64,000 bases of DNA from Hydrangea macrophylla (lineage: Eukaryota > Streptophyta > Magnoliopsida > Cornales > Hydrangeaceae), in the NCBI GenBank assembly GCA_033977485.1, contig CM066998.1:23995501-24059500 (forward strand). The letters run 5' to 3'. Shown one piece after another: positions 10,236-22,955 of this stretch (the stretch's first letter is position 1; every line of letters starts with the position of its first letter). The notes beneath the pieces were generated by a model, which was not told the DNA's origin, ran no database searches, and saw only the letters and a list, made by a program, of their open reading frames with translations. The position numbers and the translations under genes are program-made.

Positions 10236-10525
10236 ACCGAGGATGTCGGGAGTTCATAATATTTTCCATGTAAGTATGTTGAGGAAGTGTCTTCGTAACC
10301 TGGCACACGAGATTGATTTCAAAAGATATTACAGTAAACAACAATGCTACACTCGTCGGAGGACCTGTAAGAATTATGGATCACGGAATCGAGAAGCTAA
10401 GGAATAAAGAGATTCCGCTGGTAAAGGTTCAGTGGAAGCATCATGATGAAGGAGAAGCTTCTTGGGAGCCAGAATCGGAGATGCGAGAGAAGTTTCCATC
10501 TCTGTATAGTACTAGCTCATTCTGA
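10236..10525 (+). pseudogene. Integrase tail and chromodomain (element B)
   Basis: VHNIFHVSMLRKC ends the integrase. The frame 10313-10525 then carries the chromodomain: RNKEIPLVKVQWKHH, then EASWEPESEMREKFPSL. Chromodomains guide chromovirus integrase to chromatin, so this assigns the element to the chromoviruses. A frameshift between the two parts (10310-10330) breaks continuity. The domain itself is intact and ends at a stop at 10523-10525. Confidence 0.85.
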
Positions 10526-10548
10526 TTTCGAGGACGAAATCCTGTAAT

Positions 10549-10561
10549 AGGTGGTGGAAGA
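10549..10561 (+). promoter_or_regulatory. Polypurine tract of element B
   Basis: AGGTGGTGGAAGA immediately precedes the 3' LTR and follows the conserved GAGGACGAAATCC stretch seen in these elements (compare TTCGGGACGAAATTTC at 19680-19695). It primes plus-strand cDNA synthesis. Confidence 0.75.
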
Positions 10562-13500
10562 TGTAATACCTGTAATTTCTCTACGTGCAATAATACGAGT
10601 TTTATGAATTTCTATATCTGGTCTATTATTATATTATTATTTTATTTGCGTGACTGTATCAGTGTAATATAATTACTAATTAGACTATAATCACTACACC
10701 GACTCGACCATAATTAGAATTAACTTAATCCCGTAACCAGACCCGGACATTAGAAACAACACCCGTTTGCACGTAAATTAAGACTGACACATATATCGAG
10801 GAACTTATGCACGCAAACTGAGGAAGTGGCACACAACCCAAGGTGGGCCCCACCATGGCCGGCCACATGGCAGCCCATGTAACTCTCAAGACACATGTCA
10901 CCCTCTCCCATGACACTTGTCCATCCATTGGACACTTGTCCACCACTTTGACACCTAGCACATGCAAGACTCTATATAAGCATGCATATACTCTTTCATA
11001 CCATTTTCTTGGCCATTACAATCTGCATGAAGAGAGGGAGCTAGGAGAAGAACTCCATGGTGGGATGAAGGAAGTTAGAAGAAGAAGAAGTCTCCACCAT
11101 TGAAGCTTGTGTTCAAGCTTCCTAAGCTCAAATCCAAAGCCCAAGCTCAATTTCAAGTTTATGTGAGTATTCTAACTCACTTTAGAACCTATATAGTATG
11201 TAGTAATGTTTATTAAGTGCTTGATGTTGATAGTTTGAGAGATCCATGCCATGCAAGATAAATTTTCAAATCTGGGAAGCAGAAACCTCCAGCAGAATGT
11301 AGTTTAGTAAAATGGACATTTAGAGCCGTTCAAAAATGGTAATGAAACTAGGTTTTTTTGTAGAGAAAGCTAACTCATTTATCTACAAATAACTCTGCTA
11401 TAGCTCAGTCTGAAAATCACTTCTTCATACGTGAAATGTACATGCAACGAAGTACTTTAAATCTGAGAAACAGAAACCTCCAGCAGAATGTAGTTTAGTA
11501 AAATGAGTGTTTTAAGCAGCTCCGAAATCTGAATTAAGCTAGGTGTATTTGTGGTGAAAGCTAACTCATTTATCTACAAATAACTCTTCTATAGCCTAGT
11601 CTAAAATTGGCTCCTTAATAGGTATAATGCACATGCAACACAGTACTATAAATCTGGGACAGAGCAGTCCGAAAATACAGAGATGTCTAAGTAAAATAAA
11701 TATTTTGAGCATCTCAAAAATGTAATTGAAGCTAGATTTTTTTTGTACATGAAGCTAATCCAATTATCTACAATGTTCTAGTTTTGAGTTTGATCTACAA
11801 ATCAATTTATCCTGCCCAAATAAATCAGATCAATTCAGTCGACATAGTAAAATTAATTTCTGGCAGATTGTATAACTACTTGTATGATGTGTTTATTGAT
11901 GATGCTTGCTTTCCGGTACCTGTGTGGTTATGGATATCTTGTATTATGATAGTACTATCGAGTAGATGAGTATGTTAAGGGTTTCATCTATATATTATTG
12001 GTATTAAATCCACGAGCTACACGCTAGGTTTCCGTTGTTATGAATATAGTGTGATGACCATAGAGAGTTCATACCCAAGCTATAAGTATGTTGTACGGCA
12101 CGATTATTGCGTTGATAGTGATTGGATAAGTTTCCATTGTAAGTATATTACGACATAAAATAGAATGACGGATGTATAAACGTAACTTCGAAAGTATATT
12201 CGGAAGTCCTTTAATGTACTAAATTCCAAAATGAGTGATGAATGCGCGGTCGGGAAAACGTAAGGGTCAGTTATGCTATGTTAGAAGCAGATTATGCTAA
12301 GGATAATTGTCGGATAGGTAATCTGGGTAGCGGAGATCAGGATAGTTAGAAAAGGGTATGGTTGACGAATGTGAAAGTTGTGTATCATTTCGGTCCTTCG
12401 TGATGGTGAAGTGGTGCTTCTTAGAGTGAAGACTCCTTTCAGTTCGTAGTGATGGAATGGATGTTCTTGCACTCCGTAAACGTTTCGGTTCTTCGTGATG
12501 ATGAAACGATATTTCTTAGAGTGAAGACTCCTTTCGGTTCTTAGTGATGGAATGGATGTTCTTGCACTCCGTAAACGTTTCGGTTCTTCGTGATGATGAA
12601 ACGGTATTTCTTAGAGTGAAGACTCCTTTCGGTTCTTAGTGATGGAATGGATGTTCTTGCACTCCGTAAACGTTTCGGTTCTTCGTGATGATGAAACGGT
12701 ATTTCTTAGAGTGAAGACTCCCTTCGGTTCTTAGTGATGGAATGGATGTTCTTGCACTCCGTTAATGTTTCGGTTCTTCGTGATGATGAAACGGTATTTC
12801 TTGGAGTGAAGACTCCTTTCGGTTCTTAGTGATGGAATGGATGTTCTTGCACTCCGTAAACGTTTCGGTTCTTCATGATGATGAAATGGTATTTCTTAGA
12901 GTGAAGACTCCTTTCGGTTCTTAGTGATGGAATGGAAGTTCTTGCACTCCGTAAACGTTTCGGTTCTTCGTGATGATGAAACGGTATTTTTTAGAGTGAA
13001 GACTCCTTTCGGTTCTTAGTGATGGAATGGATGTTCTTGCACTCCGTAAATGCTTCGGTTCTTCGTGATGGAGAAGTGGTGGTTCTTTGTGACAAAGTGA
13101 AGGTTACAAGTGTTTTGGTTAGTGAAAGATGGTTTAGTCAGTGCGAGATGGTTTTGGTTAGTAAAAGATGGTTTGATCAGTGTAAGATGGTTTGGTTAAT
13201 GAAAGAGGGATTGGTTACAATTGGCAAGTACAAAGTGATTTAGTTGTGCAATAGTGACAGCCTTTTTGGTGTTGTTGATTGGAGTTAGGACTCCGAAATA
13301 GACTTCGGTAATGGACTGTGATAATGTTCCGAGATATAGAAGCGAGTTGTATCGATTGTTTATTTTCTCTTCGAATGCCTGTATGGGCACGTAAGTGGTT
13401 ATAGTCCGACGGCGAGAACGTGAGAGAACTTTAATAGACGTAATAAAAGTAGTAAATATATTTCTTATTGTGTGTGACTATATAAGTTCCATTTGATTTT

Positions 13501-13966
13501 GCTTTCTCACTAAGCTTTCATAAGCTGACGACGTTCATGTCGCTGGACATTCCCATGTCCAGCTTATCCAGGTGATGAGTACACGGGTAATGCTACGCAA
13601 GAGGAGATCGTGGAGGAAGAGTACACCGAAGATGGCTATGGATATACTTGTTAGAGAGAAGACTAGTGGCTGTCTTTTGTAAATGTCTTTGGTGGAAAGC
13701 TCTATCAAAAGACTTATTATAGCTTTTGTAAGGCCCTAGAGCCATAAGACTCTGATGTATCTACCATGATGTAATAGTTAACTAGTACTGTGGCCTTTCT
13801 TTGTAATATATCAATGTGAGCAGATGTTGGTTTTATCCTTTTGGTTACGTTGTTTATTATTAGTATTTGGTCATGGACAATTCGGTAATGCAACCAGTCA
13901 CGTGCCTCAGGGTCCAAGATGGAAATTTTAAATTTTTCCCTATTTTGGCTACGCCGGGGCGTGACA
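10562..13966 (+). repeat. 3' LTR of element B
   Basis: The LTR is 3405 bp with the same internal order as the 5' LTR: TATATAAG at 10973-10980, donor-like GTGAGT at 11163, module X at 11257-11862, and a 95-bp array at 12387-13094 (landmarks 12451, 12546, 12641, 12736, 12831, 12926, 13021). The hairpin is 13542-13563 and the acidic frame stops at 13652-13654. It ends GTGACA, followed by the TSD TGTAC. Confidence 0.93.
12387..13094 (+). repeat. 95-bp tandem array in 3' LTR of element B
   Basis: Seven landmarks are spaced exactly 95 bp, the same copy number as in the 5' LTR. The array therefore predates the insertion of B and has not changed in length since. Confidence 0.92.
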
Positions 13967-13971
13967 TGTAC

Positions 13972-14700
13972 CCCAGGCTGCTGATCCAACTGGATTGTTC
14001 AAGGCCTATATGTGGAAAACAGAACGAATTAACAATCCAAATGTGAACAACGGTAATAACCATGGACTAACCCCCAGACCAGTTAAGGATGGAATAGTGG
14101 AACGTTTTCATCATTTTTGTCCGGAGAAGTTTGAGGGAAATACTGAGTCATCACAAGCGGAACAGTGGCTCTGGGAAATGGAAGCAATCTTTTATACCCT
14201 GGGATGTAATGAGATCGAGAAGCGTCGATTGGTGACACTCCAGTTGATGTATGCGGTGGCGATTAGTGGGAGTCGAAGAAGGCAATAGTATGAGAAGACG
14301 TGGCTGGAAGAATGCCCTGGATCACATTTAAAGGGTTGTTTCTAGAGAATTACTTTCCTTAGACGGAGAGAAACAAGGAGAGAGAATTCATTGAGTTAAG
14401 ATAAGGAAACCTTACCGTGAGGGAGTACACGGTGCAATTTAAACTATTGTTCCAATTTTCCCTTCACATAATTGATACTCTAGAGAAGAAGAACCAATAG
14501 TATCATCAAGGTCTCTGCCTACCACTACAATAGATTACGTTAAATCATCAGGGTCAGAATTTTAAGGCCATGGTTGGAATGGCAATTGGTCATGAGGATA
14601 TTAATGGTCGAGAGCAAGGACAGTTTTGGAATCGGCCACTACCAAGGGGTAACCAAGGACCGAGACCTCCAATGTGGTTCTAAGGGAATAAGCACCACTA
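13972..14700 (+). pseudogene. Element A gag capsid remnant
   Basis: Reading continues from 2881 across the inserted element B. The frame 13995-14288 keeps typical gypsy gag blocks (ERFHHFCPEKFEGN, AEQWLWEMEAIF, LGCNEIEKRRLVTLQL). Stops and frameshifts after 14288 break the remainder, which still shows gag-like sequence to about 14580. In an active element this would encode the capsid. The gene is dead. Confidence 0.75.
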
Positions 14701-15040
14701 GACTGGTGAAAGGAAGAAACAACCTATGTTTCCTCAAAACTGCTATGCTATAAACCAAGAACCACTACCCCAAGGACTCCCTGTTGCTACTGGAAGCAAT
14801 ACCGGTGGATGATTCAATTATGGGAAGCTAGCCCATATGGCTAAGGATTGTCGAGCTCCCAAGAATTATAACCGGTTAGGCATTAGCTGTTATAACTATG
14901 GTAATCACAGCAACATCAGCAAGGATTATAGAGTACCTCATAGGGCATACAACAGAGCAGCTGCTCAGGACCATATTGGTCAGGCTCGTATGAATGCTAT
15001 CCTCCTAGAGAACTCGAGATTTGATGAGGTTGAACAATAG
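14700..15040 (+). pseudogene. Element A gag zinc knuckles
   Basis: Two knuckle-like motifs are visible: FNYGKLAHMAKDC (14815-14855) and CYNYGNHSNISKDY (14888-14930). In both, Cys residues of the CCHC pattern are replaced by Tyr (TGT to TAT changes), in line with decay. The region is bounded by a stop before the protease at 15038-15040. Confidence 0.65.
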
Positions 15041-15395
15041 AACATGGAAAGTACTCTTACGTTATTCAGCACTCGAGTTAAGGTGTTATTTGATACAGGT
15101 ACTTCGAATTCATTTTGTGCTATCGGAATTGTTAAACTTTTGGGTTTAGTACCCCAGGCACTTGATATAGCCCTGAATACAGTATCACCTTTGGGAGTGA
15201 CTGTAAGATTGGAAAAAGTGTGCAAGGACTGTGCCTTAACCCTTTAAGGATAGGATTCTTCCTCTAAAATTAATTATTTTGTCAATGAAGGAATTTGACA
15301 GCATTTTAAGATTTGATTGGCTCACGAAGTATTGTGCTAAGTTGGATTGTGCCAATAGGATGATTACGTTTTCGGTACTGAAAGTCAACCTTTTG
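15041..15395 (+). pseudogene. Element A protease remnant, truncated
   Basis: The frame 15044-15247 has VKVLFDTGTSNSF, with the aspartic protease DTG intact. LLGLVPQALDIALNTVSPLGVTV matches element B at 7575-7650. After two stops, the FDSILRFDWL block follows. At about 15395 the sequence jumps directly into LTR sequence, so RT, RNase H, integrase and the 5' part of the 3' LTR are missing. Confidence 0.8.
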
Positions 15396-15824
15396 ATATT
15401 CGACGTCTACCTGGCCAGGGTTATGAGTATGCAGGTGGTGCATTCATGGATAAAGGATTAGAGGATGGAGCCTACGATCATGGAGGCTATGCTAGTGTTG
15501 ACTTCTACACAAGCTGAAGACTTGGAGCTTGCTGTTGATAGTTTATGCTTATATTTTTAGAGACTCTGTAATAGTTACGTTTATAATCGGCGTATGTTGA
15601 TGTAATACATTAATTACGTTTTTGAAGATACTTAAGGTTTATGATAGTTTAGTATTAAACTCTGATTATATATATCGAACTTAGAATTTCCAAATGCGCA
15701 GTTTGTTCCCTTACTCTGATGGTTTGACTTTGGTTATCGACAATATGGTGACTTTTAACTATCATAGCCTACGAGTCCAAAAAGGAATTTATTTTCTCTA
15801 TTTTTGATATTGTGGGGCGTGACA
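15396..15824 (+). repeat. Terminal fragment of 3' LTR of element A
   Basis: The fragment is homologous to 2126-2554, including the acidic short frame (ending DFYTS) and the terminus GTGGGGCGTGACA. The upstream ~1.5 kb of this LTR was lost in the internal deletion. The bases after it (CAGTATTAGAAGCTTT) faintly resemble a primer-binding site, so a tandem arrangement cannot be excluded. Confidence 0.7.
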
Positions 15825-15829
15825 CAGTA

Positions 15830-17391
15830 TTAGAAGCTTTCACATGTTTTCAAAAGAAGGAAAGATGCACACAATGCCCCATTTGTTTTTTAGTTTCTAA
15901 ATTGCCTGATTCTAGGAAAAAGGCGTACTTTTAATCAATTGGAATATTTTCCAATCGATTGTCATATTTTGTGATCCAATCAATTAGAACTTTTTCCAAT
16001 CGATTGGTATAGTTGTTAACCTAATCAATTGTCATTTTGTGCAATCGATTGGCATTGTTTTTTACTCAATCGATTGGACCCCTTTCCCAATCGATTGTCA
16101 CTTTCAGAATATTGATAGATCATCTTGTTCCATAATATGAATTGTTTAGTTGATTTTTATTTTACTATACTGTGTTTCCATATACGGTACCATAACAATG
16201 GAAGAGATAACGAGATGCCCTGATATAATAACACTGTGAGACTAATGTGCCTTAATGACTTATACCCTCGTTGGTTAATAATGTTGGTTTAACATACGGA
16301 GTATCGAACCGAATGATGTTGTCAAGTTATCGTATCTATTATTGTCGGGCACTTGGAAAATGTCATGTATCGGTGTTAGTGTGAAGCTGCATAGGTTTGC
16401 TAAGATTGAGAATTGTGCATGAGCGAGCGTTGGTCATGACATGTTCTTAAAAGCAGTAAGTTGTGCATATATATGTTCGTAAAAGCGGTGAGTTGGACCA
16501 ATTAGCCCTAAGATAGACTAGTGATTCATAATTGCGTTCTTAAAAGTGGTGAGCTGTGAAAATGCTCTTAAAAGTAGTGAATTGGGGTCACTAGTAGATT
16601 GCATAAGTCGTGGCAATAGAATGATGCATCTTGCTCATAATTGTGTTCATAAAAGTGGTGAGTTATGCATATGATCTTAAAAGCAATGAACTGCTGCAAT
16701 GGTGTATCCATAGAGTATTACTATCGAGTTAGTTCATGAATCAATAGAGTGTTGTCAGTCTTGCATTATAAGATGATTAGTGTTTGTTTAATAATGATAT
16801 AAGAGGAGATATTATTATTAGTTGAAATTAACTCTGATTATATATATAACGGCTTAATCTTGTAATCACTTCATAAATATGATACCTCGTTTGTATTTTA
16901 CTCACTCAACTTTTATAAGTTGATGGTGAATCATCCTAGACATTCCATATCTAGCATTTCCTATTTATGGAAATGTAGGGGAAGGATATGAAGGCGATGA
17001 CTTCTATGCAGGCAATGGTGATGATGTTGAAGGCTATCCCAAGGGAGGTCTGGTGGAGGAAGATTTCTACAGTGTCGACTACATCTACACCAACCGAAGG
17101 CTAGGGCTAGATTGTATTTTACTTCACTTTATGTTTTAATTATATTACATTTTGTAATTATCATATGTTGCCTTAAGACTCTAGCTCTTTTTTATTATGT
17201 GGACCCTGATGCAATAGCTTAGTAACCTTATGTTATGTATCATGTTGAACTAAAATATTTTATTACTATCTTCTTATCATCTGTTGTATAGAACTGTGTG
17301 GTGTGGACAATCATGTGACTTCACCAGTCATGGCCTACAGACCCATAAGGAAATTTTATTTTTCTTATTTTTGTTGTACCAGGGCGTGACA
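15830..17391 (+). repeat. LTR remnant C (CAATCGATTG family)
   Basis: The sequence matches LTR J (62149-64000) in order: a palindrome array (15934-16110: five exact CAATCGATTG plus decayed copies), the GTCATGTATCGGTG stretch (16353), a degenerate TTCTTAAAAGCGGTG repeat (16440-16690), and ACTCAACTTTTATAAGTTGATG with a decayed hairpin at 16905-16965. An acidic short frame follows (16965-17100). It ends AGGGCGTGACA at 17391. The beginning (TGTAATACC) is missing. No target duplication was found. Confidence 0.7.
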
Positions 17392-18487
17392 ATCCCAATA
17401 CTGATGTACGTAGTAGCGACAATTTATTTAAGTAGTTCTTTTGAGTTTAGATCTCTCACGGTTATAAAATACCTTGTTGCAATTTAGAGGGAAAACATAA
17501 GCCTTAAAAAATAGTCTAAGACCTTTTCAGTGGGTAATGTGCGACAAGTACCTAAACGTGACACCGCCACCTTGGCTTTCTTGCCTAGACGTCTTGACTC
17601 TTTGCTCTAGGTCATTACAAATATAATTTAGTTTAAGGGTTCTCAACAAATATGCGGAGGATCTAAGTGTCCAATTGATGTACAAGGTAGACTCATTAAT
17701 TTCTTATAGCCATACTTATGTATTATCCTTATTTCTTTTGTTTGACACAAGTAGTTTGAGGGTAATAAATCCTTGTAGATAATTCAACACTAGAAAATAA
17801 TTGTTAAAATTTGTGAAAGTTTAAACGGTGGGAATCCAAAATAAAGGCCCTAACACACATATTGGAATCCAACTTGATCGAAAAGTTCAAGCCATTAGAT
17901 TTTGAGTCCAATAATATTCTCACTTTTTCAAAAAAAATTCCCTTTATTAATTGATATTGGACAATTAACCTCACATGTGGCCCCAACAAGGGCCTTTCTA
18001 TGATACAATTTGGTTGTGTCATACATACACTAAAAGTTACTACACTTTAGAATTGATTATACCCTTTTATTTTAATTTTTTTAGCTAAGAAGATTTGATT
18101 ACCACTAAATGTAATTATTGTTACTATCGAATGACATCTTAAAAATGTTAGGGTAAGGCTATAGTGAACAAATTATCATATGAAAAAGTAACTTTCTGGC
18201 CTTTGGGTTCTTACTAGTTGTAACTTGTACATATCTGCTAGAGCCATTATAATTGTACCACATGCTACAAAGCCAACAGCTAAAAATTGATTTCCCATAT
18301 ATATAAGAAGTTGCTTAGTATATATAGCCTTACCAAAAGTGTTACTATCAAATAACAGTTGTTAGTTACCCTGGAAAAAAAAAAAAACAATTGTTACTTC
18401 CCAAATGACACCCTAAAAAAATAATATTAAATAGCACTAATTCCAACAAAAGATCACCTTGTTAACATCATCAATTATATTGACACC
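17392..18487. other. AT-rich spacer without recognised gene
   Basis: This is low-complexity AT-rich sequence. No open frame with recognisable domains and no convincing terminal repeats were found. An A-run sits at 18376-18387. Confidence 0.5.
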
Positions 18488-18667
18488 TAAGACCATCTCC
18501 AACCTACACATCAAACACCATTTTGAGGTAAACTTTGCTACAATCCCAAAAATTTCTGCTCCAATGGACGTATCAACAGGTGCAGCAAAATTTGCTGCAA
18601 TCTAAAATTGCAGCAACATTGCTGCGAAGGCAAAGCTGAGGCAAATTATTTCCCAGCTTATTTTATT

Positions 18668-18669
<2 letters not shown>

Positions 18670-18701
<32 letters not shown>
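18670..18701 (+). repeat. (AG)n microsatellite
   Basis: About 15 uninterrupted AG dinucleotides are followed by a further purine-rich stretch up to 18734, directly at the insertion site of element D. Confidence 0.95.
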
Positions 18702-18704
<3 letters not shown>

Positions 18705-18734
18705 ATCCTGAAAATGAGAAGAGAAGAGAGAGAA

Positions 18735-19475
18735 TGTAACAACCCTAAATTTTATAAGTTTGTAAATAATTATTTTAATTAATTTTTCTTTATTAGCAAT
18801 GATATATGAATGTACCTAGGTAAGACACGTGTTTAAAAAAATTTTAAGTTTGGAAGGCACCGAATTATAATATTAGTGAGCTCATTTAATTGTGGGTGTT
18901 ACATTGTTATTAATTTATATTGGTTATATATCTATGTGTATTAATTTTTTTTAGTACAAATTACGATGTGAATATTTTTATAAATTGAAGTGATGGGATA
19001 AATTTGTGTAAATTTAAATTTTAAAGAATTGATGTGCTTATAATTTAGTAGTGTTTACAGGGCCCGTAAATATTCTAAACAATGTATTTAACATAAGAAT
19101 TAAGTACCTGGGTCATGGGTACCCAATGGATAACTCATTTTAGTACTTTGCAATGCATTTTGGGGTCATATGATGTATTTTTATGAAGGGGTAAAAATAA
19201 AAACGGGATTATGTCTTGTTAACCCTATATTAGTTCTCCCAACAATACATTCACCCGGCCCCTACTATCTCAACCCTAGCCACCAAGGGAAGATAAGAAG
19301 AAGAGAAAGAGAAAGAGGGAGAGAAAAGAGAATAAAGAAATAGAGAGGAAGAGAAAGAGAGAAGAAGCAGACGAAGAGGAAGAATTAGAATGATCGTTGA
19401 ATCATATGCGGTGCATTCGTCGTGGTTAACGTCGATTCATATCTTTGTGGTATTTGGTACAATTGGTGAGTTAAA
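18735..19475 (+). repeat. Element D first LTR, 3'-truncated
   Basis: Nearly identical to the start of the full LTR (19713 to ~20435) until about 19475, where similarity stops abruptly after GGTGAGTTAAATATA. It includes the donor-like GTGAGT at 19466-19471. Confidence 0.8.
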
Positions 19476-19663
19476 TATATTGTGTTTTGAATTATCTATT
19501 AATGTTTGACGATTGACTATACGAGAATAAGGTATATAGATGAGGGTTTCCTTGTTTGAATTAGTCGCTCGACGTACTTGGTCTCGTATAGTTGAGAGTT
19601 AAACTTAATCAATGCTCTGTTTAAAATTACGTGTTTAACTTTATTGATGACTACCGTGTGTAT

Positions 19664-19712
19664 TTACCGTTGCTACAAATTTCGGGACGAAATTTCTTTA
19701 AGGAGGGTAGAA
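19664..19712 (+). promoter_or_regulatory. Element D internal 3' end and polypurine tract
   Basis: TTTCGGGACGAAATTTC is the conserved stretch after the chromovirus pol stop. AAGGAGGGTAGAA forms the polypurine tract immediately before the full LTR. Its presence shows that the LTR at 19713 was once a 3' LTR. Confidence 0.75.
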
Positions 19713-22581
19713 TGTAACAACCCTAAAATTTATAAGTGTGTAAATAATTATTTTAATTAATTTTTTTCTGTTAGCAATGATATATGAATGTACCTAGGTA
19801 AGACATGTGTTTAAAAAAAATTTAAGTTTGGAAGGCACCGGATTATAATATTAGTGAGCTCATTTAATTGTGGGTGTTACATTGTTATTAATTTATATTG
19901 GTTATATATCTATGTGTATTAATTTTTTTTAGTACAAATTACGATGTGAATATTTTTATAAACTTAAGTGATGGGATAAATTTGTGTAAGTTTAAATTTT
20001 AAAGATTTGATGTGTTTATAATTTAGTAGTGTTTACAGGGCCCGTAAATATTCTAAACAATGTATTTAACATAAGAATTAAGTACCTGGGTCATGGGTAC
20101 CCAATGGGTAACTCATTTTAGTACTTTGCAATGCATTTTGGGGTCATATGATGTATTTTTATGAAAGGGTAAAAATAAAAACGGGATTATGTCTTGTTAA
20201 CCCTATATTAGTTCTCCCAACAATACATTCACCCCTACTATCTCAACCCTAGCCACCAAGGGAAGATAAGAAGAAGAGAAAGAGAAAGAGGGAGAGAAAA
20301 GAGAATAAAGAAATAGAGAGGAAGCAGATGAAGAGGAAGAATGAGAATGATCGTTGAATCATATGCGGTGCATTCGTCGTGGTTAACGTCGATTCATATC
20401 TTTGTGGGATTTGGCACAATTGGTGAGTTAAATATACATCTTTGGGTATATATATACACACGTGGGTATATATGTATACGCAATTGAATCAATCATTGCA
20501 AGTTAAATGTTTGGATTGATATATAAATTTTAGTATCGTATGCGATTTGTTGATGTAGATTATAGTATTAACCAAATAGATATCGTTATACGTTAATAAA
20601 CTAATGTTCAGATTCATGAGATTAACCTAGGGAGAAAGAAAAATAAATTATTAAATAAGTAGGAAAATTCGTTTTTATTTGTTTTTCTATGATCGCTGAA
20701 TTTTCAAAACATTGTACAGAATCGTTTGTTTGGAATTTTAGCTTTCTGTTTCCGAGATCCCATGTAAAACGCAATTCTGCACAACCTTTGTCTAATAGCA
20801 TTTTTTCCAATTCTGCACCGTTTGGGCAGAAAATTTATATTACAGTAGCAGTGAATGTTAACTCCGAATTTCGAATTTATGTTTATGAATATTGTTAGAG
20901 ATGTTTCTTTGTGCGGAATTAGTATGAGGAATAATTTCAGTCCATGTTGGTTTTTGGGACTGTTTAATGTAAGGGTATGTTTGGGACTGTTTTAAATAGT
21001 ATTGTTGAGTGTCGATTTTATATGCTATGTGTTAAGAAACCCCAACTTATTCTATGTGTGGTATTAAATAATTATTATGAAAATACTACGCTAGAGACTT
21101 GAATAGAATTTTGGTAACAAAAAAAAAAAGGGCCTTATCGTGAATAATTGGATAATGATATTCCATGGAATAAATGATAAATAGCCAAAGTGGTTAATGA
21201 CGTGATTAAACCCTCATGAATGGGTACTTATGAGAATTAACATAGATGGTAAGAAACTGGGAAAAGACCTTAGTGTTCACTACTCCCCGTTGTTGTGTTA
21301 TTGTTTTTGGTAGCTCGCACTCTTTTGCCAGTGGCTTCGTGATCAAGCTGGCTTAAGACTTGCTGAGTGTACTCTTTTGCCAGTGGCTTCGTGATCAAGC
21401 TGGCTTAAGACTTGTGGAGTGTAATTTTTGCCAGTGGCTTCGTGATCAAGCTGGCCTAAGCCTTATGCTCGGCTTATATTGTATAGACGTCTTGACATAT
21501 TGACCAGCCGTCCGTTATGTATACTTGGTTTGGTTGATACCCCAACCAAACTGGCACCGGAGTGGGTGTTGGTAGTATGTCCAGGCACACATGGGATATA
21601 TGTGTGGGCTGTACCATGGAGGGTGGCCAAGTGGTGAACCTAGGGAACACAAAGATAATTAAAGGCTAATAAATAATGACAATGGAGTATTTCATAAGAC
21701 TGATAAGTTTGGAATAATGAATGTGACGTTTAAGTTAGAATGTGGAAATGTTGTTTACTGACTTATTTGCTTGGTTTATGATAACTATATATTACTGGAT
21801 GGTGGGTCCACTAACTTTTATGCAGGGCTGACTCACCATAGATATCCGACCGGTAAGTATTCAGTTGTGTTTATTCGGGGTTGGAGCCACTGCCACCACA
21901 TTGAAGGAAACTACCGCTTGTCCTGAAGTGTGAGCGGAACTACTCTCTTGCCCGATAATTTCTTATTTTGCTGTGTGGTATTCTAAGGGACTGTGTGTTA
22001 TCTCTAAGACTTCGTTATTATGTTATTTATTTAACTCACACCAGTACCATGTGTACTGACTCGTGTGATTTTATCACTGGGTGCGTTCTTCGTGGAGCAT
22101 AGCCGGGTTCTTATTTTCAGGAATAGTTCGTGTTAGCGGTTGGAGTAAATTTTGTGATTCAGAGATCTACGAGTGAATTTTAATTGTTATTTATTTTGCT
22201 TCGTGATCTTGATTTATTTATTTATTGGCATTGTGGGCCATGTTGTATTTTATTATTTTAGGGTTATGCGACGATTGTAGTAGCTCTGATTCAAGTTTTG
22301 TAAAAATGTGGATTTCTTAATTTGTTATGGCAACAGAATTCTCTTTATTATTGTAAATTGTAGTTTAGAATTTTATCATGGAGATTTCAATGAAAATGAT
22401 TATTTTTTTTTTGTTACTTAAAGTTTGTGAATTATTTTAAAGAGGAACATTTTTCAGCAAAGTTTACTATTTCAAATGTGTGACAAGTTGATTGTTTTCA
22501 CTCTCAGATTTTTGGGTAATTAAATACTGGTTGGGATATTATTGAATGGGTATTTGATTGTCTAAAAATCGGGGTGTGACA
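19713..22581 (+). repeat. Element D full-length LTR
   Basis: The LTR is 2869 bp, starting TGTAACAACCC and ending GGGGTGTGACA. It is preceded by a polypurine tract and followed by an intact primer-binding site (TGGTATCAGAGC, 22585-22596). It therefore acts as 3' LTR to its left and 5' LTR to its right. It contains a 52-bp tandem triplet at 21319-21465. Confidence 0.85.
21319..21465 (+). repeat. 52-bp tandem triplet in LTR D
   Basis: There are three copies of a ~52-bp unit containing TTTTGCCAGTGGCTTCGTGA and TCAAGCTGGCTTAAG. They occupy the same part of the LTR where other families carry their own tandem arrays. Confidence 0.9.
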
Positions 22582-22955
22582 GTTTGGTATCAGAGCTTAA
22601 GGTTAGCTTAACGAGTCTAAGTGATTCTCAGATCGTGGTTTATGGGCTTGTCAGAGCTTTAGGTTTGCGAATTTCTTTGGGTATTGGGAACGTTGTAGTT
22701 GCTCTGACCATCGGATGTATAGACTTTATATTTTTTTTTTTCATAATATTTCTTTGGTAAATTGAAAGGATATAATATGTGGAATGGAGTTTAATTTCTT
22801 TCATAATGAAAACGAATGTTTGGGAATTCAAATTTAATAAAAAAGAGTTTTTTTTTTAAACACAAAATCACATGTCCTTATTTAATGAGTATAAAATACT
22901 ATTTTCAATAATTATCTATTAGTCTGTGTGAGGCCGGGTGTCACTCTCGTTGCTT
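22582..22955 (+). other. Element D primer site and leader remnant
   Basis: TGGTATCAGAGC matches the plant Met-tRNA primer site exactly. The following ~360 bp are AT-rich leader with no gag. The sequence then enters the end of another LTR around 22960. Confidence 0.7.

Larger units (their letters stand above)
2882..13966 (+). mobile_element. Element B: Tekay-like chromovirus LTR retrotransposon, structurally complete, coding-defective
   Basis: The element is 11,085 bp and both LTRs begin TGTAATACC and end GGGGCGTGACA. It is flanked by the perfect 5-bp direct repeat TGTAC (2877-2881, 13967-13971), which fixes both ends. The order is LTR, Met-tRNA primer site, acidic frame, gag zinc-knuckle remnant, protease, RT, RNase H, integrase, chromodomain, polypurine tract, LTR. 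This is the order of Ty3/gypsy chromoviruses; the long LTRs and C-terminal chromodomain suggest the Tekay/Del lineage. Sampled LTR stretches differ by about 2% (about 15 differences over 780 bp). The internal region carries many stops, frameshifts and a missing capsid. It probably moved in trans as a non-autonomous copy. Confidence 0.92.

Noticed and set aside
15821..15840. Possible primer-binding site after LTR A's terminus (CAGTATTAGAAGCTTT)
   Set aside because: Match to the Met-tRNA site is weak and no gag follows. Position 15824 fits better as the end of element A's 3' LTR, although a tandem element is not excluded.
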